Notes: generated by a model not told the origin, from the sequence alone. 64,000 bases of DNA from Massilia sp. Root133 (GCF_001426525.1 NZ_LMEW01000004.1:126191-190190), one strand, 5' to 3'. Positions 44,680 to 55,200 are shown, counted from the stretch's first letter. Program-made: numbers and translations.

Positions 44680-45774
44680 TCAGAACAACACGTCCCAGGT
44701 CACCGTCACCATCTTCGCGTTCTTGGTGAAATCGTACGCGCTCGAATCCTTCACCGAGTCCCACTGCACCTTCAGGTCCATGTTCTTGCGAAAGTCCCAG
44801 CGCACGCCGACGAAGCGCGTGTTGTCATTCTGCGTTTCCGTATAGGTCGCGGTCTGCTTTTCCTTGTACGAGGAAAAACCGGCCATCGGCATGAACTGGC
44901 CGATGCGGTAGCCGACCGTCGCCGTCCAGCTGGACGACTTGTAGTCCAGCGCGGGACGCATGAAGCGGTTGGCTTCCGCGCGCACCATCCAGTTGCCGTA
45001 ATCGATGCTGCCGGACAGGCCCACGATGCGCTGGCGCGTGCCCCGGGCGAACGTCGGGTCTTCGCCCGGCGGATACATCGACAGGTCGATCGAGTTCTGC
45101 ATGTAGATCAGGCGCGCACCGAACACCTCGTTGGACACGTCGAGGTAGCCGCCCAGGATGTGCTTCCAGTCGTCGTCGACGCGGTAGCCGTAATAGATCT
45201 TGCGCTGCTCGGTGTTGTTCTCCGTGGTCTCCTGGCCGGCGAACACGGTGCCGGTGACGGCCCAGTCGCCGAAGCTGCGCGAATGGCGCACGTTCACGCC
45301 GTTGTAGGCGCCGACCTCCCAGCCGTAGATATCCTGCGGCACGCGCGCCCACGGCAGCGTGTAGCCGATGTAGACGCTGTCCGAGTACGCGTAGATCGGC
45401 AGCCGGCGGCGGCCCACTTGCACCGTCGTATCGGGCGCCACGTCGTATGAGAGATAGGCCCAGTCGACTTCCGGCTTGCCGTGCTCCGACGCGCGCGCCA
45501 CCGCCTGGACGGTGCCGGACAGCTTGCCGGTGAAGCGGTAGCTGGCCTGCAGGCCCACCAGCGATTCGCGCGCGAGGCTCCATTCGTTGCCGTGGTAGAC
45601 GGCGCCGTGCTCGTAATTGCCGATGAAGCAGGGACACGGCTGCCCCATGAACTCCCCGTCGGAACCGCCATAGGCCTTGCCCGCGGTGACGGTGGCGAAC
45701 CCCGAAATATTCAAGTCGCTGGCCTGTGCCATGCCGGCGCTGGACAACAGCGCGGCGATCATCAGTTTCTTCAT
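44680..45774 (-). CDS. Porin-like outer-membrane protein
   Basis: A 364-residue protein with a signal peptide (KKLMIAALLSSAGMAQA), then beta-strand-rich sequence starting SDLNISGFATVTAGKAYGG and ending in the terminal phenylalanine of the barrel (TVTWDVLF). It resembles trimeric gram-negative porins with loops such as GQPCPCFIG, whose two cysteines could form a bond. It follows the periplasmic binding-protein gene by 12 bases. The same direction and tight spacing suggest that the three genes chemoreceptor, binding protein and porin are co-transcribed. Confidence 0.85.
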   Translation of the reverse strand: MKKLMIAALLSSAGMAQASDLNISGFATVTAGKAYGGSDGEFMGQPCPCFIGNYEHGAVYHGNEWSLARESLVGLQASYRFTGKLSGTVQAVARASEHGKPEVDWAYLSYDVAPDTTVQVGRRRLPIYAYSDSVYIGYTLPWARVPQDIYGWEVGAYNGVNVRHSRSFGDWAVTGTVFAGQETTENNTEQRKIYYGYRVDDDWKHILGGYLDVSNEVFGARLIYMQNSIDLSMYPPGEDPTFARGTRQRIVGLSGSIDYGNWMVRAEANRFMRPALDYKSSSWTATVGYRIGQFMPMAGFSSYKEKQTATYTETQNDNTRFVGVRWDFRKNMDLKVQWDSVKDSSAYDFTKNAKMVTVTWDVLF

Positions 45775-45786
45775 GCTTTTTATCGG

Positions 45787-46197
45787 TTAGTTGGCGGTGG
45801 CGATGACCTTGACGGTGGCGTCAACGTCCTTCCTGTCGATGTAGCCGACGGCGTTCGGATCGGCGGCGACGGCCTTGCGCATCGCCGCGCCCGAGTCCAC
45901 CTCGGCGGGCGGCGTGCCGGTGCCCGTGAAAATCAGCTTGCCCCACATGGCCTGGACCTGGACCGGGTCCTTCTTGCACGCCTTGGCGAAGAACTCGTCG
46001 CGCAACGGGTTCTTTTCCGTGAGGTTGATCGGGGTCGGCGACTTGATCTTACCGAGGAACGCCTGGCATACCTGCGTCACGGGCGGCGCCAGCGACGAGT
46101 GGGCGGACACGATGATGCTGATCTCGGCGTGCGCGGGCGCCGCGGCGCACGCCGCGAACGCCACGGCGGATGCCGCAGCGGGAAGGACTCTCTTCAT
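45787..46197 (-). CDS. Small PstS-like periplasmic binding protein
   Basis: A 136-residue exported protein with signal peptide (AASAVAFAACAAAPAHA). The mature part has SIIVSAHSSLAPPVTQVCQAFLGK and NAVGYIDRKDVDATVKVI, resembling the half-size phosphate-type substrate-binding proteins that lack one lobe of PstS. A ligand cannot be told from sequence; two cysteines may pair. No permease or ATPase genes are nearby. It sits between a chemoreceptor gene (31 bp upstream) and a porin (12 bp downstream), which suggests ligand capture for chemotaxis or outer-membrane passage rather than ABC uptake. Confidence 0.78.
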   Translation of the reverse strand: MKRVLPAAASAVAFAACAAAPAHAEISIIVSAHSSLAPPVTQVCQAFLGKIKSPTPINLTEKNPLRDEFFAKACKKDPVQVQAMWGKLIFTGTGTPPAEVDSGAAMRKAVAADPNAVGYIDRKDVDATVKVIATAN

Positions 46198-46228
46198 GAT
46201 GATGGTGTGGTGTTGAAAAGGATGCGGG

Positions 46229-47833
46229 TCAGGCGCGGCGCCGCGCGACGGAACTGTTCGATGCCGGCAGCGCGAGCCTGTCGCGCGCGGCCGGCTGCGG
46301 CAAGGCGTCCTGGCGCGCCAGGGTGAACACGCTCACGACGGCAGCCAGGCTGGCGGCCTGCTCGCGCAGCGCGCTCGCCAGGCCCGCGGTCTCGTCGACG
46401 AGACCGGCGTTGCTCTGCGTGTCCAAGTCCATCTGGGCGATGGCATCGTTGATATGCTCGATGCCCGCGGTCTGCGCCTTGCTCGCTTCGGCGATCGCGG
46501 CCATGATGTCGGTGACGCGCCGGACGCTGCTCACGATCTCGTCCATCGTGCGGCCGGTCTGGTCGGCCAGTGTCGTGCCCAGTTCGACCTGGGAGACCGA
46601 GCGCCCGATCAGGGCCGTGATGTCCTTCGCCGCGGCGGCCGAACGCTGCGCGAGGCTGCGCACTTCGTTCGCCACGACGGCGAAGCCGCGCCCGTGTTCG
46701 CCGGCGCGCGCCGCCTCGACGGCCGCGTTCAGCGCGAGCAGGTTGGTCTGGAACGCGATGCCCTCGATGACGCCGACGATGTCCGCAATTTCGCGCGACG
46801 ACGCATGGATCGCCTCCATCGTGGCGATCACCTGCCCGACGACGGCGCCGCCCTGCGTGGCGACATTGGCGGCGAATCCGGCCAGTTCGTTGGCCTGCGC
46901 GGCATTCGCCGCGTTTTCCTTGGCCGTGCCGGTGAGCGCGCCCATCGACGACGACGTCTGCACGAGCGCCTGCGCCTGGTGTTCCGTGCGCCCGGCCAGG
47001 TCGCCATTGCCCTGCGCGATCTGGACCGAGGTGGCGGCGATGTTGTCGGTGGCGCTGCGCGCCTCGCTGACGATCCGCACCAGGCTGCCGTTCATGTCCC
47101 GCAGCGCCTTCAGCAGCTTGCCCGTCTCGTCCTGGGCATCCACGGCGATCATGCTGGTCAGGTCGCCCGCGGCGACGGTTTCCGCCACCCGCACCGCCTC
47201 GTTCAACTGGCGCACCAGCGTGCGCGCGACGAGCAGCGCGAAGGCCAGCGTGACGACGAGGCCCAGCAAGCCCGTGACGGCGCCGCCGAGCACGGCCCGG
47301 TTCGACGAATCGGTCGCCGCGCCCACGGTGCCAGTGAAGCGGTCGCGCGCCGCCGTGCGGAACCCCGCGACATCCTTGCGATAGGTCGCCAGCGCCGCAG
47401 CCATCGCCTGCAGCCTGTCCTTGGCCGGCATGCCGTTGTGATTCGCCATGGCGTCGGAAATCACGCGGGCCGTCTTGTAATACGTGTCGAACTCCAGCGC
47501 CAGCCGGCCCAGGTCCGCCTCATGGACCTGGTCGAGCGCGCGCACGCGGCGGTAGTTGTCCGCCACCTTCGCAGCCAGGGCGTCGGCGCCGGCGATCTGC
47601 TCGGGTTCACCGGCGGCGGCGGCCGAATTCAGCACGTCGATGATCTTGTCCAGGGCGCCCGTGTTCTCCGTCAGCGCATCGAGCACCGGATACTGCACGT
47701 CGCGCACGTCCGCCAGGCGCAGGTTGTTCTGCTTAAAGACGATGGCCGTGAAGGTCAGGTAAGCCCCCATGCACAACATCGCAATGGCCGGCGCCAACAG
47801 GACTTTCCACAGCACGGGCAGGCGGCTCAGCAT
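46229..47833 (-). CDS. Methyl-accepting chemotaxis protein
   Basis: A 534-residue chemoreceptor: TM1 ([23 protein letters not shown]), a periplasmic four-helix-bundle ligand region (about residues 35-185), TM2 ([22 protein letters not shown]), HAMP, and a signalling domain with [34 protein letters not shown] (conserved tip). The start is taken at the ATG at 47833, which has GGAG five bases away; the GTG two codons earlier overlaps that site. It is the first gene of an apparent operon with a small binding protein and a porin. No CheR pentapeptide at the C-terminus. Confidence 0.92.
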   Translation of the reverse strand: MLSRLPVLWKVLLAPAIAMLCMGAYLTFTAIVFKQNNLRLADVRDVQYPVLDALTENTGALDKIIDVLNSAAAAGEPEQIAGADALAAKVADNYRRVRALDQVHEADLGRLALEFDTYYKTARVISDAMANHNGMPAKDRLQAMAAALATYRKDVAGFRTAARDRFTGTVGAATDSSNRAVLGGAVTGLLGLVVTLAFALLVARTLVRQLNEAVRVAETVAAGDLTSMIAVDAQDETGKLLKALRDMNGSLVRIVSEARSATDNIAATSVQIAQGNGDLAGRTEHQAQALVQTSSSMGALTGTAKENAANAAQANELAGFAANVATQGGAVVGQVIATMEAIHASSREIADIVGVIEGIAFQTNLLALNAAVEAARAGEHGRGFAVVANEVRSLAQRSAAAAKDITALIGRSVSQVELGTTLADQTGRTMDEIVSSVRRVTDIMAAIAEASKAQTAGIEHINDAIAQMDLDTQSNAGLVDETAGLASALREQAASLAAVVSVFTLARQDALPQPAARDRLALPASNSSVARRRA

Positions 47834-47883
47834 CTTCACTCCACGCAGAAGCCGCAGGCCGGCCCCTCAAAGTTGACTTGAGG

Positions 47884-47944
47884 CAAATGTTATCTGGTAT
47901 TTACTCATTCTGGCAAGAAAATAATTTCGTATAGACAACATTTG
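47884..47944. repeat. Far-spaced inverted repeat in the chemoreceptor upstream region
   Basis: CAAATGTT and AACATTTG, 45 bases apart, frame the AT-rich promoter region of the chemoreceptor. A separate CCTCAA/TTGAGG hairpin sits between this and the gene (47865-47883). They could be binding sites for a looping or paired regulator, or chance in AT-rich sequence. Confidence 0.3.
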
Positions 47945-47964
47945 TGAAGTGTGTGAAATCCGGA

Positions 47965-49026
47965 CTACGCCAGCCTGGCCAGGTCGCCTTTGAGGTGGGC
48001 CACCGTCGGCGTCACGACTGCCAGGAACGCTGCTTCACGCGCACGGCGGGCGTAACCGCCGCTTTCCGCGCGCAGCAACGCCCGTCCTCCCAGCGCCTGC
48101 AACTCCAGCGCGACGGCAGCCGCCGCGATGTCGACCATCCGCAGGCGCAGCGTCAGCAGGTCGCGCGGCCGTTCGCGCAGGCTGCCGTCATCGAGACCGG
48201 CGCACAGCGTCTGCCGGCACGCCGCGATCTCCGCATCGAGCGCGTCGATGTCGCCCGCCAGGACCGACGGCCTGCCGTCGAGCGCCGCCCGCGCCGCCCC
48301 CAGCGATGCGCGTGCGAGTCCGAGCCCGAGACCGCATTGCAGGCCGACGAAAACGGGACGGATCGAGGGCAGGAAGACCCGTGCCTGCGGGTGGATCTGC
48401 CAGGAGGCATCGAGGACGACCTCGTCCAGGCGCAGGGCGGCCGTGTTGGTGCCGCGCAGCGCGAGCAGATCGAGGTCGGGTTCGCGCACCACGCCGCGCG
48501 CGTCGTGGGGGAGCGCAAACACGGCGGGATTGTCTCCATGTTCGCCGCCGACAGCGATCGCGGCGACGAACCCCTGCCTGCGCACATTCGTCGCCCAGGC
48601 CACCGTGCCGTTCAGCCGCATGCCGTCCGGTGCGGCGGTGCCCGTGATGCGCAGCCGGTCCAGGCCGCCCAGGAATTTCATCGCATTCGACAAGCCGGGC
48701 GCGCCCGCAAGGCGGCCGTGCAACAAGTCTGGCAGGAGCCGCCGCACGAGGTCGCGGTTCGGGCTCGCCAGCAGGCAGGCGATGACGGCACGCTGTGCCC
48801 AGTACACGAAGGCGGCACTGAGCGAGTGTTCGGCGAGTCCCGCGACGACATCGGCGGCGGCGCTCAGGGCGCAGCCGTCACCGCCCTCGCCTTCAGGCAC
48901 GGCCGCCGTGAACAGGCCGGCCTGGGCCAGACGGGCCGGCAGCGCATCCGCATGCAGCGTGTCCGCATCCAGGCTATCCGCATGCGCGTCGAGCCATGCG
49001 ACCAGCGATTCATCCATTCGTACCAT
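47965..49026 (-). CDS. Acyl-CoA dehydrogenase-like protein
   Basis: A 353-residue protein of the acyl-CoA dehydrogenase fold: N-terminal helical part (LARLAQAGLFTAAVPEGEGGDG), middle beta domain (RLNGTVAWATNVRRQGFVAAIAVGG) and C-terminal four-helix part ending PTVAHLKGDLARLA. FAD would be bound between the domains. The usual catalytic Glu position cannot be assigned by eye, and the length is shorter than the 380-residue norm, so it may act on an unusual substrate or belong to the DszC/FMN-type monooxygenase-like side of the family. It stands alone. A second-position ATG at 49017 is also possible. Confidence 0.8.
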   Translation of the reverse strand: MVRMDESLVAWLDAHADSLDADTLHADALPARLAQAGLFTAAVPEGEGGDGCALSAAADVVAGLAEHSLSAAFVYWAQRAVIACLLASPNRDLVRRLLPDLLHGRLAGAPGLSNAMKFLGGLDRLRITGTAAPDGMRLNGTVAWATNVRRQGFVAAIAVGGEHGDNPAVFALPHDARGVVREPDLDLLALRGTNTAALRLDEVVLDASWQIHPQARVFLPSIRPVFVGLQCGLGLGLARASLGAARAALDGRPSVLAGDIDALDAEIAACRQTLCAGLDDGSLRERPRDLLTLRLRMVDIAAAAVALELQALGGRALLRAESGGYARRAREAAFLAVVTPTVAHLKGDLARLA

Positions 49027-49152
49027 CGATTCGTCCCGTGTAAAAACGCATTGTAGCGATGCTAGGCGAAATCAAGATCCATACAAACAATAGCAATTTT
49101 GATGCTTCGGGTTTCCATGTAGACTTCGAGCGGTCCGATCACAGGTAGCAAC

Positions 49153-50364
49153 ATGCGCGACATCTTCGTTTTCATCATGGCTTGTTCGTTACTGTCCGCG
49201 CATGGACAGTCTTTTGCCCAGGAGGCGAAGCCGCCGCGCGTCGAATTTCCTGTCTGGGAACGGGGACTGTCCGGCACACTCGGCACAAAGCCGATCAATG
49301 TGGCGCTGACCCGCATCGCCGGGAATGTGTCGGGCTGGTATTGCTACGAGCCCTGTTCCGAAAAGACCCGACAACAGCTTGAGCTGACCGGCACGGTGAA
49401 AGCCAACACGCTCAAGCTGGCCGAGCGCGATTCGCAGTCTGCGAAGAACATCGCGACCGGCCGCTGGACCGTGAACCTGGACGGAGATAATGCCTCGGGA
49501 ACCTGGACATCGCCCGATGGCAGGAAGACGTTTCCGCTGCACCTGCGCGATACGCAACCGGTGCCGTTCGAGCTTCGCCTCGTTGCCGACGCGATGCCGA
49601 AAGAATCGGATGACAGCGACGCAGCGCCTTACGTAACGGCCATCAGGATTTATCGAAACGGCCGGCTCGCGCAGGAATTGCCGACCGATTCCCAGGGGCC
49701 AGGCCGCGTCTTCATTCCATCGTTCGTCGACGCCAATTTCGATGGCTTCCCCGATCTGACGATCGCGCTCAGTTTGCCGGCGGGACCGAACATTCCGCAG
49801 CAAACCTGGCTGTTCGATCCGGGCACGCAGCACTTCGTCGATGCACCGGAAACGCTGCTAGGGATTGCCTCACCCGAGTTCGACAAGAAATTCAAAACCA
49901 TTGTTTCGCAATGGCGTAACGGATGCTGCGAACATGGCGTGACGACGTATCGTTGGGATGGTGGGCGCCTGAAGGAAGCCGCCACGGCATCGAGCGTGCA
50001 ATTGCCGGTGCTGGTCGGCCAGAAGATCCTGTATTGCTACACGATTCCCGAGTCCCGGGACGGGCGTATCGAATTTCCCGACCGGGTGGAACAGGTCGGC
50101 GATCGCCTTACGTTGACGTTCGATGACTTCAGCGGCTGCGAATCGCAGGCATTGCCCAATGTGTCGGGCGACATCGCGATTTGGAAGCGTGACGGAGCGG
50201 GGGAACTCAAGGTCGTGCGGACGGAGAGCACGGCGTGGAAACCGATCGATACGACGGCTGGGCGCCGTTATTGTCCGGAGATGCCGTATATCGCCAATGG
50301 ACAGATCAAGCGGAGGGTGCTGATGGATGGTACTCAAGAGGATTGTACCGGGACCGTCCCGTGA
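49153..50364 (+). CDS. Exported hypothetical protein
   Basis: A 403-residue protein with signal peptide (FVFIMACSLLSAHGQSFA) and no family that I recognise. A repeat-like region around residues 190-215 has VDANFDGFPDLTIAL, an FG-GAP/dockerin-type calcium-binding sequence D-x-N-x-D-G. Six to eight cysteines in the mature part (for example WYCYEPCSE, NGCCEHG, FDDFSGCES, RRYCPEM, QEDCTG) suggest disulfides. The lower GC content and the position next to the T6SS effector island suggest it may be part of the accessory region. Periplasmic or secreted. Confidence 0.75.
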   Translation: MRDIFVFIMACSLLSAHGQSFAQEAKPPRVEFPVWERGLSGTLGTKPINVALTRIAGNVSGWYCYEPCSEKTRQQLELTGTVKANTLKLAERDSQSAKNIATGRWTVNLDGDNASGTWTSPDGRKTFPLHLRDTQPVPFELRLVADAMPKESDDSDAAPYVTAIRIYRNGRLAQELPTDSQGPGRVFIPSFVDANFDGFPDLTIALSLPAGPNIPQQTWLFDPGTQHFVDAPETLLGIASPEFDKKFKTIVSQWRNGCCEHGVTTYRWDGGRLKEAATASSVQLPVLVGQKILYCYTIPESRDGRIEFPDRVEQVGDRLTLTFDDFSGCESQALPNVSGDIAIWKRDGAGELKVVRTESTAWKPIDTTAGRRYCPEMPYIANGQIKRRVLMDGTQEDCTGTVP

Positions 50365-50416
50365 TCACACGAGACGGCGCAATTCAGGCTTGTTGGGCGA
50401 GAACGATCGGAAAAAA

Positions 50417-50650
50417 CTAACGCCGCGCCCTGCCGAGCGCGTAAGTCGCGGCATCTATTTCGTCGCCAAATCTCAGCACATCGTTGAATAAGCGGTTCGA
50501 ATGATCAGTCAGCAACGTCTCATTATCTGCACCATAGAATTTCCGGAATACCTGGCCCGATTGCGCATCCCACCGGAACATTACCTCCTCAAGTTCATAA
50601 TCGACAAATACGTCGCGATCTTTACATAACGCAGATTTACTAATTCCCAT
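50417..50650 (-). CDS. Small protein, presumed immunity to the RelA/SpoT-like effector
   Basis: A 77-residue acidic cytoplasmic protein (pattern FVDYELEEVMFRWD...KFYG...LFNDVL), which overlaps the effector stop by 11 bases, a normal layout for an effector-immunity pair. I recall related small proteins of the form RVMFRWD...RKFYG near other polymorphic toxins, but have no family name. Its lack of signal peptide fits a cytoplasmic toxin target such as nucleotides. Immunity is inferred from position and size. Confidence 0.7.
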   Translation of the reverse strand: MGISKSALCKDRDVFVDYELEEVMFRWDAQSGQVFRKFYGADNETLLTDHSNRLFNDVLRFGDEIDAATYALGRARR

Positions 50651-52247
50651 TCGCTAGCCTTCTTATCGATTCGTAGTATGACCTACTCTCAGCCTCAATT
50701 TGAGAAAGGCGTTCTGATTCCGGAGGCAATGAGCGGCCCATTTCATATAACAAATGGCCTTGCCCGCCTGGAACCGTGACCTTCCTTGCAATTTCTTCGT
50801 ACACATCGCTACCCAAGATTCCGCGAGCAAGGTCCTCAGACTCCTTAGCATAAATCATTTCTGGCGAATTTACCTGAATCTCCGCGATCAGACCACTCTT
50901 GGTTTTCAAATTACTGTTGACTCCACTATATCCGAACGGGTCAGTCTCAGGATCAATGCGTTTTACTGCTGCGCCGGCCTCCTTGAGGTCGCGCACTACA
51001 TCATCGATTTTCTCACCGGGGACGATAATCGTATTTCTCGCCAAGTCCTTGATTCGTGTGGGATCGCCCTCGTAGTCGTTGACGATTTTCTCCATGGCGC
51101 GCTTTTCGGATTTGATTGGCGCCTTGGCTACTCGACCACCATATCTTGCTGCTATCTCATCCGCCAGCGCGTCGATCTCAACTTTCGCGGCGGGGGCTTT
51201 CGCATATACGGCTGCAAAATCTTCCGCAAGCACCTCTTGCCGTTTGGAATTCGGACCTTCTTTAGGTTTCTCTGGAGGGTCAGGCAAATCTTTGCGAGGA
51301 GGCGCTCCTGAGTTATCCCCTCCACTAGCACCACCATTTTTTTCGGATGCATACGATGCTTTAGACTGGGCCGTACCGTTACGGGCGCCGCTGCCGGAAT
51401 ACTCGGAAGAGGCCGACTTCAAAGGTTTGCCAGCGGTGTCATTAATATGTTGAGCAACTATTTCAACCTTCTCTGGACGCGCTGCCTTTACCGCTGGGAT
51501 AACCGTGTGCGATTCCTTTGGTGCGACCTGCGCGAGAAGTCTTCCGAGTCTCGCATCAAGCTCGACCAACGCCACCGGCAGCTGCTTTATCGCGGCTGCC
51601 TGAACGGCGTAGAACTTCCTCTCCCACTCGCCCAATGTCACAATTGCTCTTCGTGCCTCACTAAAATACTTGAAATGCTCAAGTTGCGCACGTAAGCCCC
51701 TGCAAATTTCGATAAGCTTGTTTACTGTCTTCTCAAAGGCCTGCAACAACGCTTTTTCATAGATCCCGAACTTGATTGCTCTAAGAAAACCGATCAAGTC
51801 GCCTTTTACAAATTTCTGGAGAAACCTGATGACATCACCAAGCTTCGCAGCCTCTTTGATGAGCAAGAGCATAACCGCACGCAAGGCTGCGCCCAACTCG
51901 GAGCCTGCAATGCCGCCAACTACGGCACCGATACCTGCCGCCACTGCTCCACCTGCGGCCATTGCCAACGGCAAGGCCAGAGTTATCATACAGGCAGCGA
52001 GAACGATCCATTCCATTGTGTCATCCCGCTTCTCAGGATGCTGTGCAAGCCGGACAATCACTGCGACGGCATCTCGTGCGCTGGTAACGATTACAACCCC
52101 AGGGACGAAACTGACCAGCATGTCGGCAACGATCACCGACAACGGCCTATTGTCCGCGAACTCACCGAATAAAACGGATTTCAACCAATCCAGTCCTCCA
52201 ATCGCACTGGACCAGACATCGTCGACAATCGATTTGCGCTCACTCAT
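50640..52247 (-). CDS. T6SS effector with RelA/SpoT-like C-terminal domain
   Basis: A 535-residue protein whose start overlaps the vgrG stop by ATGA. Residues about 35-130 are hydrophobic, with VPGVVIVTSARDAVAVI and a double membrane segment, an N-terminal region shared in style with the other effector in the window. Helical stretches follow, then a Gly/Ser-rich linker. The C-terminal toxin (residues about 335-505) carries the RSH synthetase landmarks in order: API-KSEKRAMEKI, D-L-A-R in IKDLARNTIIV, FGYSGVNSN and the catalytic Glu of IAEIQVNSP. Relatives such as Tas1 make (p)ppApp and deplete ATP; others pyrophosphorylate tRNA. Which reaction occurs here is not known. GC is clearly lower than in vgrG, suggesting recent acquisition of the toxin part. 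Confidence 0.78.
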   Translation of the reverse strand: MSERKSIVDDVWSSAIGGLDWLKSVLFGEFADNRPLSVIVADMLVSFVPGVVIVTSARDAVAVIVRLAQHPEKRDDTMEWIVLAACMITLALPLAMAAGGAVAAGIGAVVGGIAGSELGAALRAVMLLLIKEAAKLGDVIRFLQKFVKGDLIGFLRAIKFGIYEKALLQAFEKTVNKLIEICRGLRAQLEHFKYFSEARRAIVTLGEWERKFYAVQAAAIKQLPVALVELDARLGRLLAQVAPKESHTVIPAVKAARPEKVEIVAQHINDTAGKPLKSASSEYSGSGARNGTAQSKASYASEKNGGASGGDNSGAPPRKDLPDPPEKPKEGPNSKRQEVLAEDFAAVYAKAPAAKVEIDALADEIAARYGGRVAKAPIKSEKRAMEKIVNDYEGDPTRIKDLARNTIIVPGEKIDDVVRDLKEAGAAVKRIDPETDPFGYSGVNSNLKTKSGLIAEIQVNSPEMIYAKESEDLARGILGSDVYEEIARKVTVPGGQGHLLYEMGRSLPPESERLSQIEAESRSYYESIRRLANGN

Positions 52248-55200
52248 GCCGTGTTTCCATCCGATTCGTCTGGATCCGTTGGCAGCCTGTTGATCGAAGC
52301 AGCAAAAAACGCGTTCACGTCGTCGTCGAGCTCCGCGCGGACATGCGACTTGGCTGGATTCGTGTCCCGCTGATACTCCACGCGAGCTGTCACACCGAGC
52401 GGTACGTCGCCGAGTCGGGCATAGCCATCGGCATCAAGGGTACCCTTTCTGACCGTGCCATCACTTAAAAATGCCTTGAACGGACGCCCAGCAATCACTT
52501 CTCCCCAATCAGTGAAATAACGGAATTCGATCTCATCCTTTTTCAATTCGACGCGAGGGAGGTGCGGCATGGCGAAATTGGACCGGGCCCCGCCTGCAAA
52601 GCTCTTTCTCCCCGCATGCACCGCAATCTTCCCCGGACACTGCACCGTAATATTCCCGCCTTCGATGGTGATATTCGCCCCATCCGCCGTCGACAAACTG
52701 ATCCGCTTCGCCGCCGCCCAATCCACATGCGCATTCGCACTGACGACATGCACGTCGTCTCTCGCCTGCACATCGAGTGTCCCGGCCTGCGCCTGCACAT
52801 CGACCGCATCCTGCGCCGCGATCATCTGCAGCCCGACGCCGCCTTCGTCCGCCTTCACGGCGCCGGCCAGTATGCCGATCGCCTGCCCGGTATGCATCCG
52901 CATGGCGCCACCGGTGACGAACTGCGTGTCCTGCCCACTCATCAAGCTGACCGTCTCGCCGTTCGACAGCTGCACCGCATCCGCCGCGGTCACGCCCAGC
53001 CCGGCCTTCGCCGACAGAGCGATCACGGGCGCCGCCACGTGCGGCAGCTTGTCGTCGCCCGATGCAGCGCCATCCAGCGCCACCGTCCCGGCCACCGCAT
53101 TCAACATGGCCTGCAACGGCGCCGCCTTCGCATCCAGCGCGCTGGTGCCGGCCTTCGTCGCACCCAGGTGCGCTGCCAGGCCCACTGTCTTGTGCGTCGT
53201 CGCCGCCTCGCTGAACGTCTCGCCCAGCTTGACGGCCTGTTTCAGCAGCGCGATGCCGGCCACGTTGTCGCCCACCGGCTCGCGCGACGACGCATCGTGC
53301 TCGATGCGATAACTCGATACGAGCAAACCCGCGCCCGCGCGCAGCGCGCCATAGGCATCGGTGCGCAGTTCGGCGCCCTGGCCGCGCAGGCTGCCGCGGT
53401 AGTTGTCGGCGCCGTGGATCAGGTGGCCCAGGTTCAGTTCCGTCGCGGCGTGCGTCGTGCGCAGCTGCACGCGGCCCTGCGCGTCGGTGTCGTCGAACAG
53501 CAGCTGGTTGTAGCCTGCACCACCGAATTCCTTCGTGCGCACGCCCCACTGGGCCGCGGCGTTGCGGTGGCCCGCGACGGCAGCCGAGGCGCCGTGCCAC
53601 ACGGGGCTGTTGCCGCCGGCGAGGTTGCCCTGGCCGGACGCTGCGTGGTCGTGGGCGGCGTCGAACGGATCGGTGCCGGCGTCGCGGTGCTCGCCGCCCG
53701 GGGTCGGCGGCACGCCGCCTTCGCCCTGGCCGTTGTACAGCGCGCCCACGATGATCGGGCGGTCGATGTCGTTTTCGATGAACTGGACGACGACTTCCTG
53801 CCCGATCCGCGGCAGGAACTGGCTGCCGATGCCGCCGCCCGCCAGGCGCTGCGCCACACGCACCCAGCACGTGGCGTCGCCGCTGTCCTGCCAGTGGAAG
53901 CGGATGCGCACGCGGCCCAGGCGGTCGCAATACAGTTCGTCGGCGCCGCGTGGCGTGTCGCTGCCGTCGGCGCCGACGACGATCGCGCTCTGCGCGCCGG
54001 CCGCCGTCGGGCGCGGGTGGCTGCGGCCGTCGCTGCCGTCCAGTTGCGGACGCCACACGACGTCGGCGGCGACGGCGTCGAAGCAGTTCGCGTAGCCGGC
54101 CACGCGTGCCTGCGCGAGCGCCAGGCCGAAATCTTCCGGCAGGTCGTCGCGCATGGTGTCTTCCAGCAGTTCGGGGATGGGACCGAACAACTCGGCCAGC
54201 GCATCCTGCGCCCGCGTCGGCAGGTTGTTCACGCCGACGCTCGTCACGCGCAGGACCGTGAACGGTGCCGCCGCGCCGAGCGCGCTCACCGGGGCGCCGA
54301 TCACGGTCAGGCGCGTGCCGGCGCGCAGTGTGCGCAAGGTCGAACGGCCGCGCCACGACTGGCTGCGCGCCTCGCGCGCTTCCATCTGCAGGTCGGCGTA
54401 GCGGCGGGCCTGGGCACTGTCGGCATACGCGTACTGTCCAGGCGTGTCGAACGATTCGAGCCACGGCAGGCTGCCGTTCGACTGGCGCGACGGCGAGTTC
54501 GCGGCGACCGCCTGCTTGCTCTTGTAATCGTAACTGAGCACGGTAACGGCGGACGCGCCGACGCCGCGCAGCGCCGCCAGCGCCTGCACGCTGTCGCTTT
54601 TTTCGCGTGCGTGCGCGCCGTGGAAGCGCGCGCCGCCGGCGTCGATGCTGGGGTCGTCGGTCACGGCGGACGCATCGCGGCTGTCCGCGAACAGCACCAT
54701 GCGCGGGCCGTCGTTGGCCTGTTCGAAGCGCCATGCCAGGCCTTCTTCCGCGAGCAGCCGCTCGACGAACGCGAGGTCCGATTCGCGGTACTGGCAGCAG
54801 TAGCTGCGCGGGTTGGCGCCGTCCATGAACGGGCCGACGTCGTCGCTCCAGCGCCAGCGCGCGTCGGGCGCGTAGGCGGAAAAGACGTCGTCGACGATGT
54901 CGATCACGGACTTGTCCTGCCACACGCGGCTATTGCGCACGTGGGCCAGGCGCCACACCCAGTGCGCGATGCGGACGCGGTAGCGCGCCAGGCCGCCGTT
55001 GCTGCCCAGTTGCGCCGCCGCGCAGATCGCGCCGGCGAAGTCGGCCCGCGTGCCGTCCGCCAGGGTGACTTCGAGGGCGGCCGGCCGGCCCAGCAGCGCG
55101 GATGGATCGAGCGCGGCGCTGGTCGACAGCGCGATCACGTCGCGTACGCCGAGTCCCTGCACCGCATCGTCGGCGACGAACGCCTCGACCAGCAGTTCAC

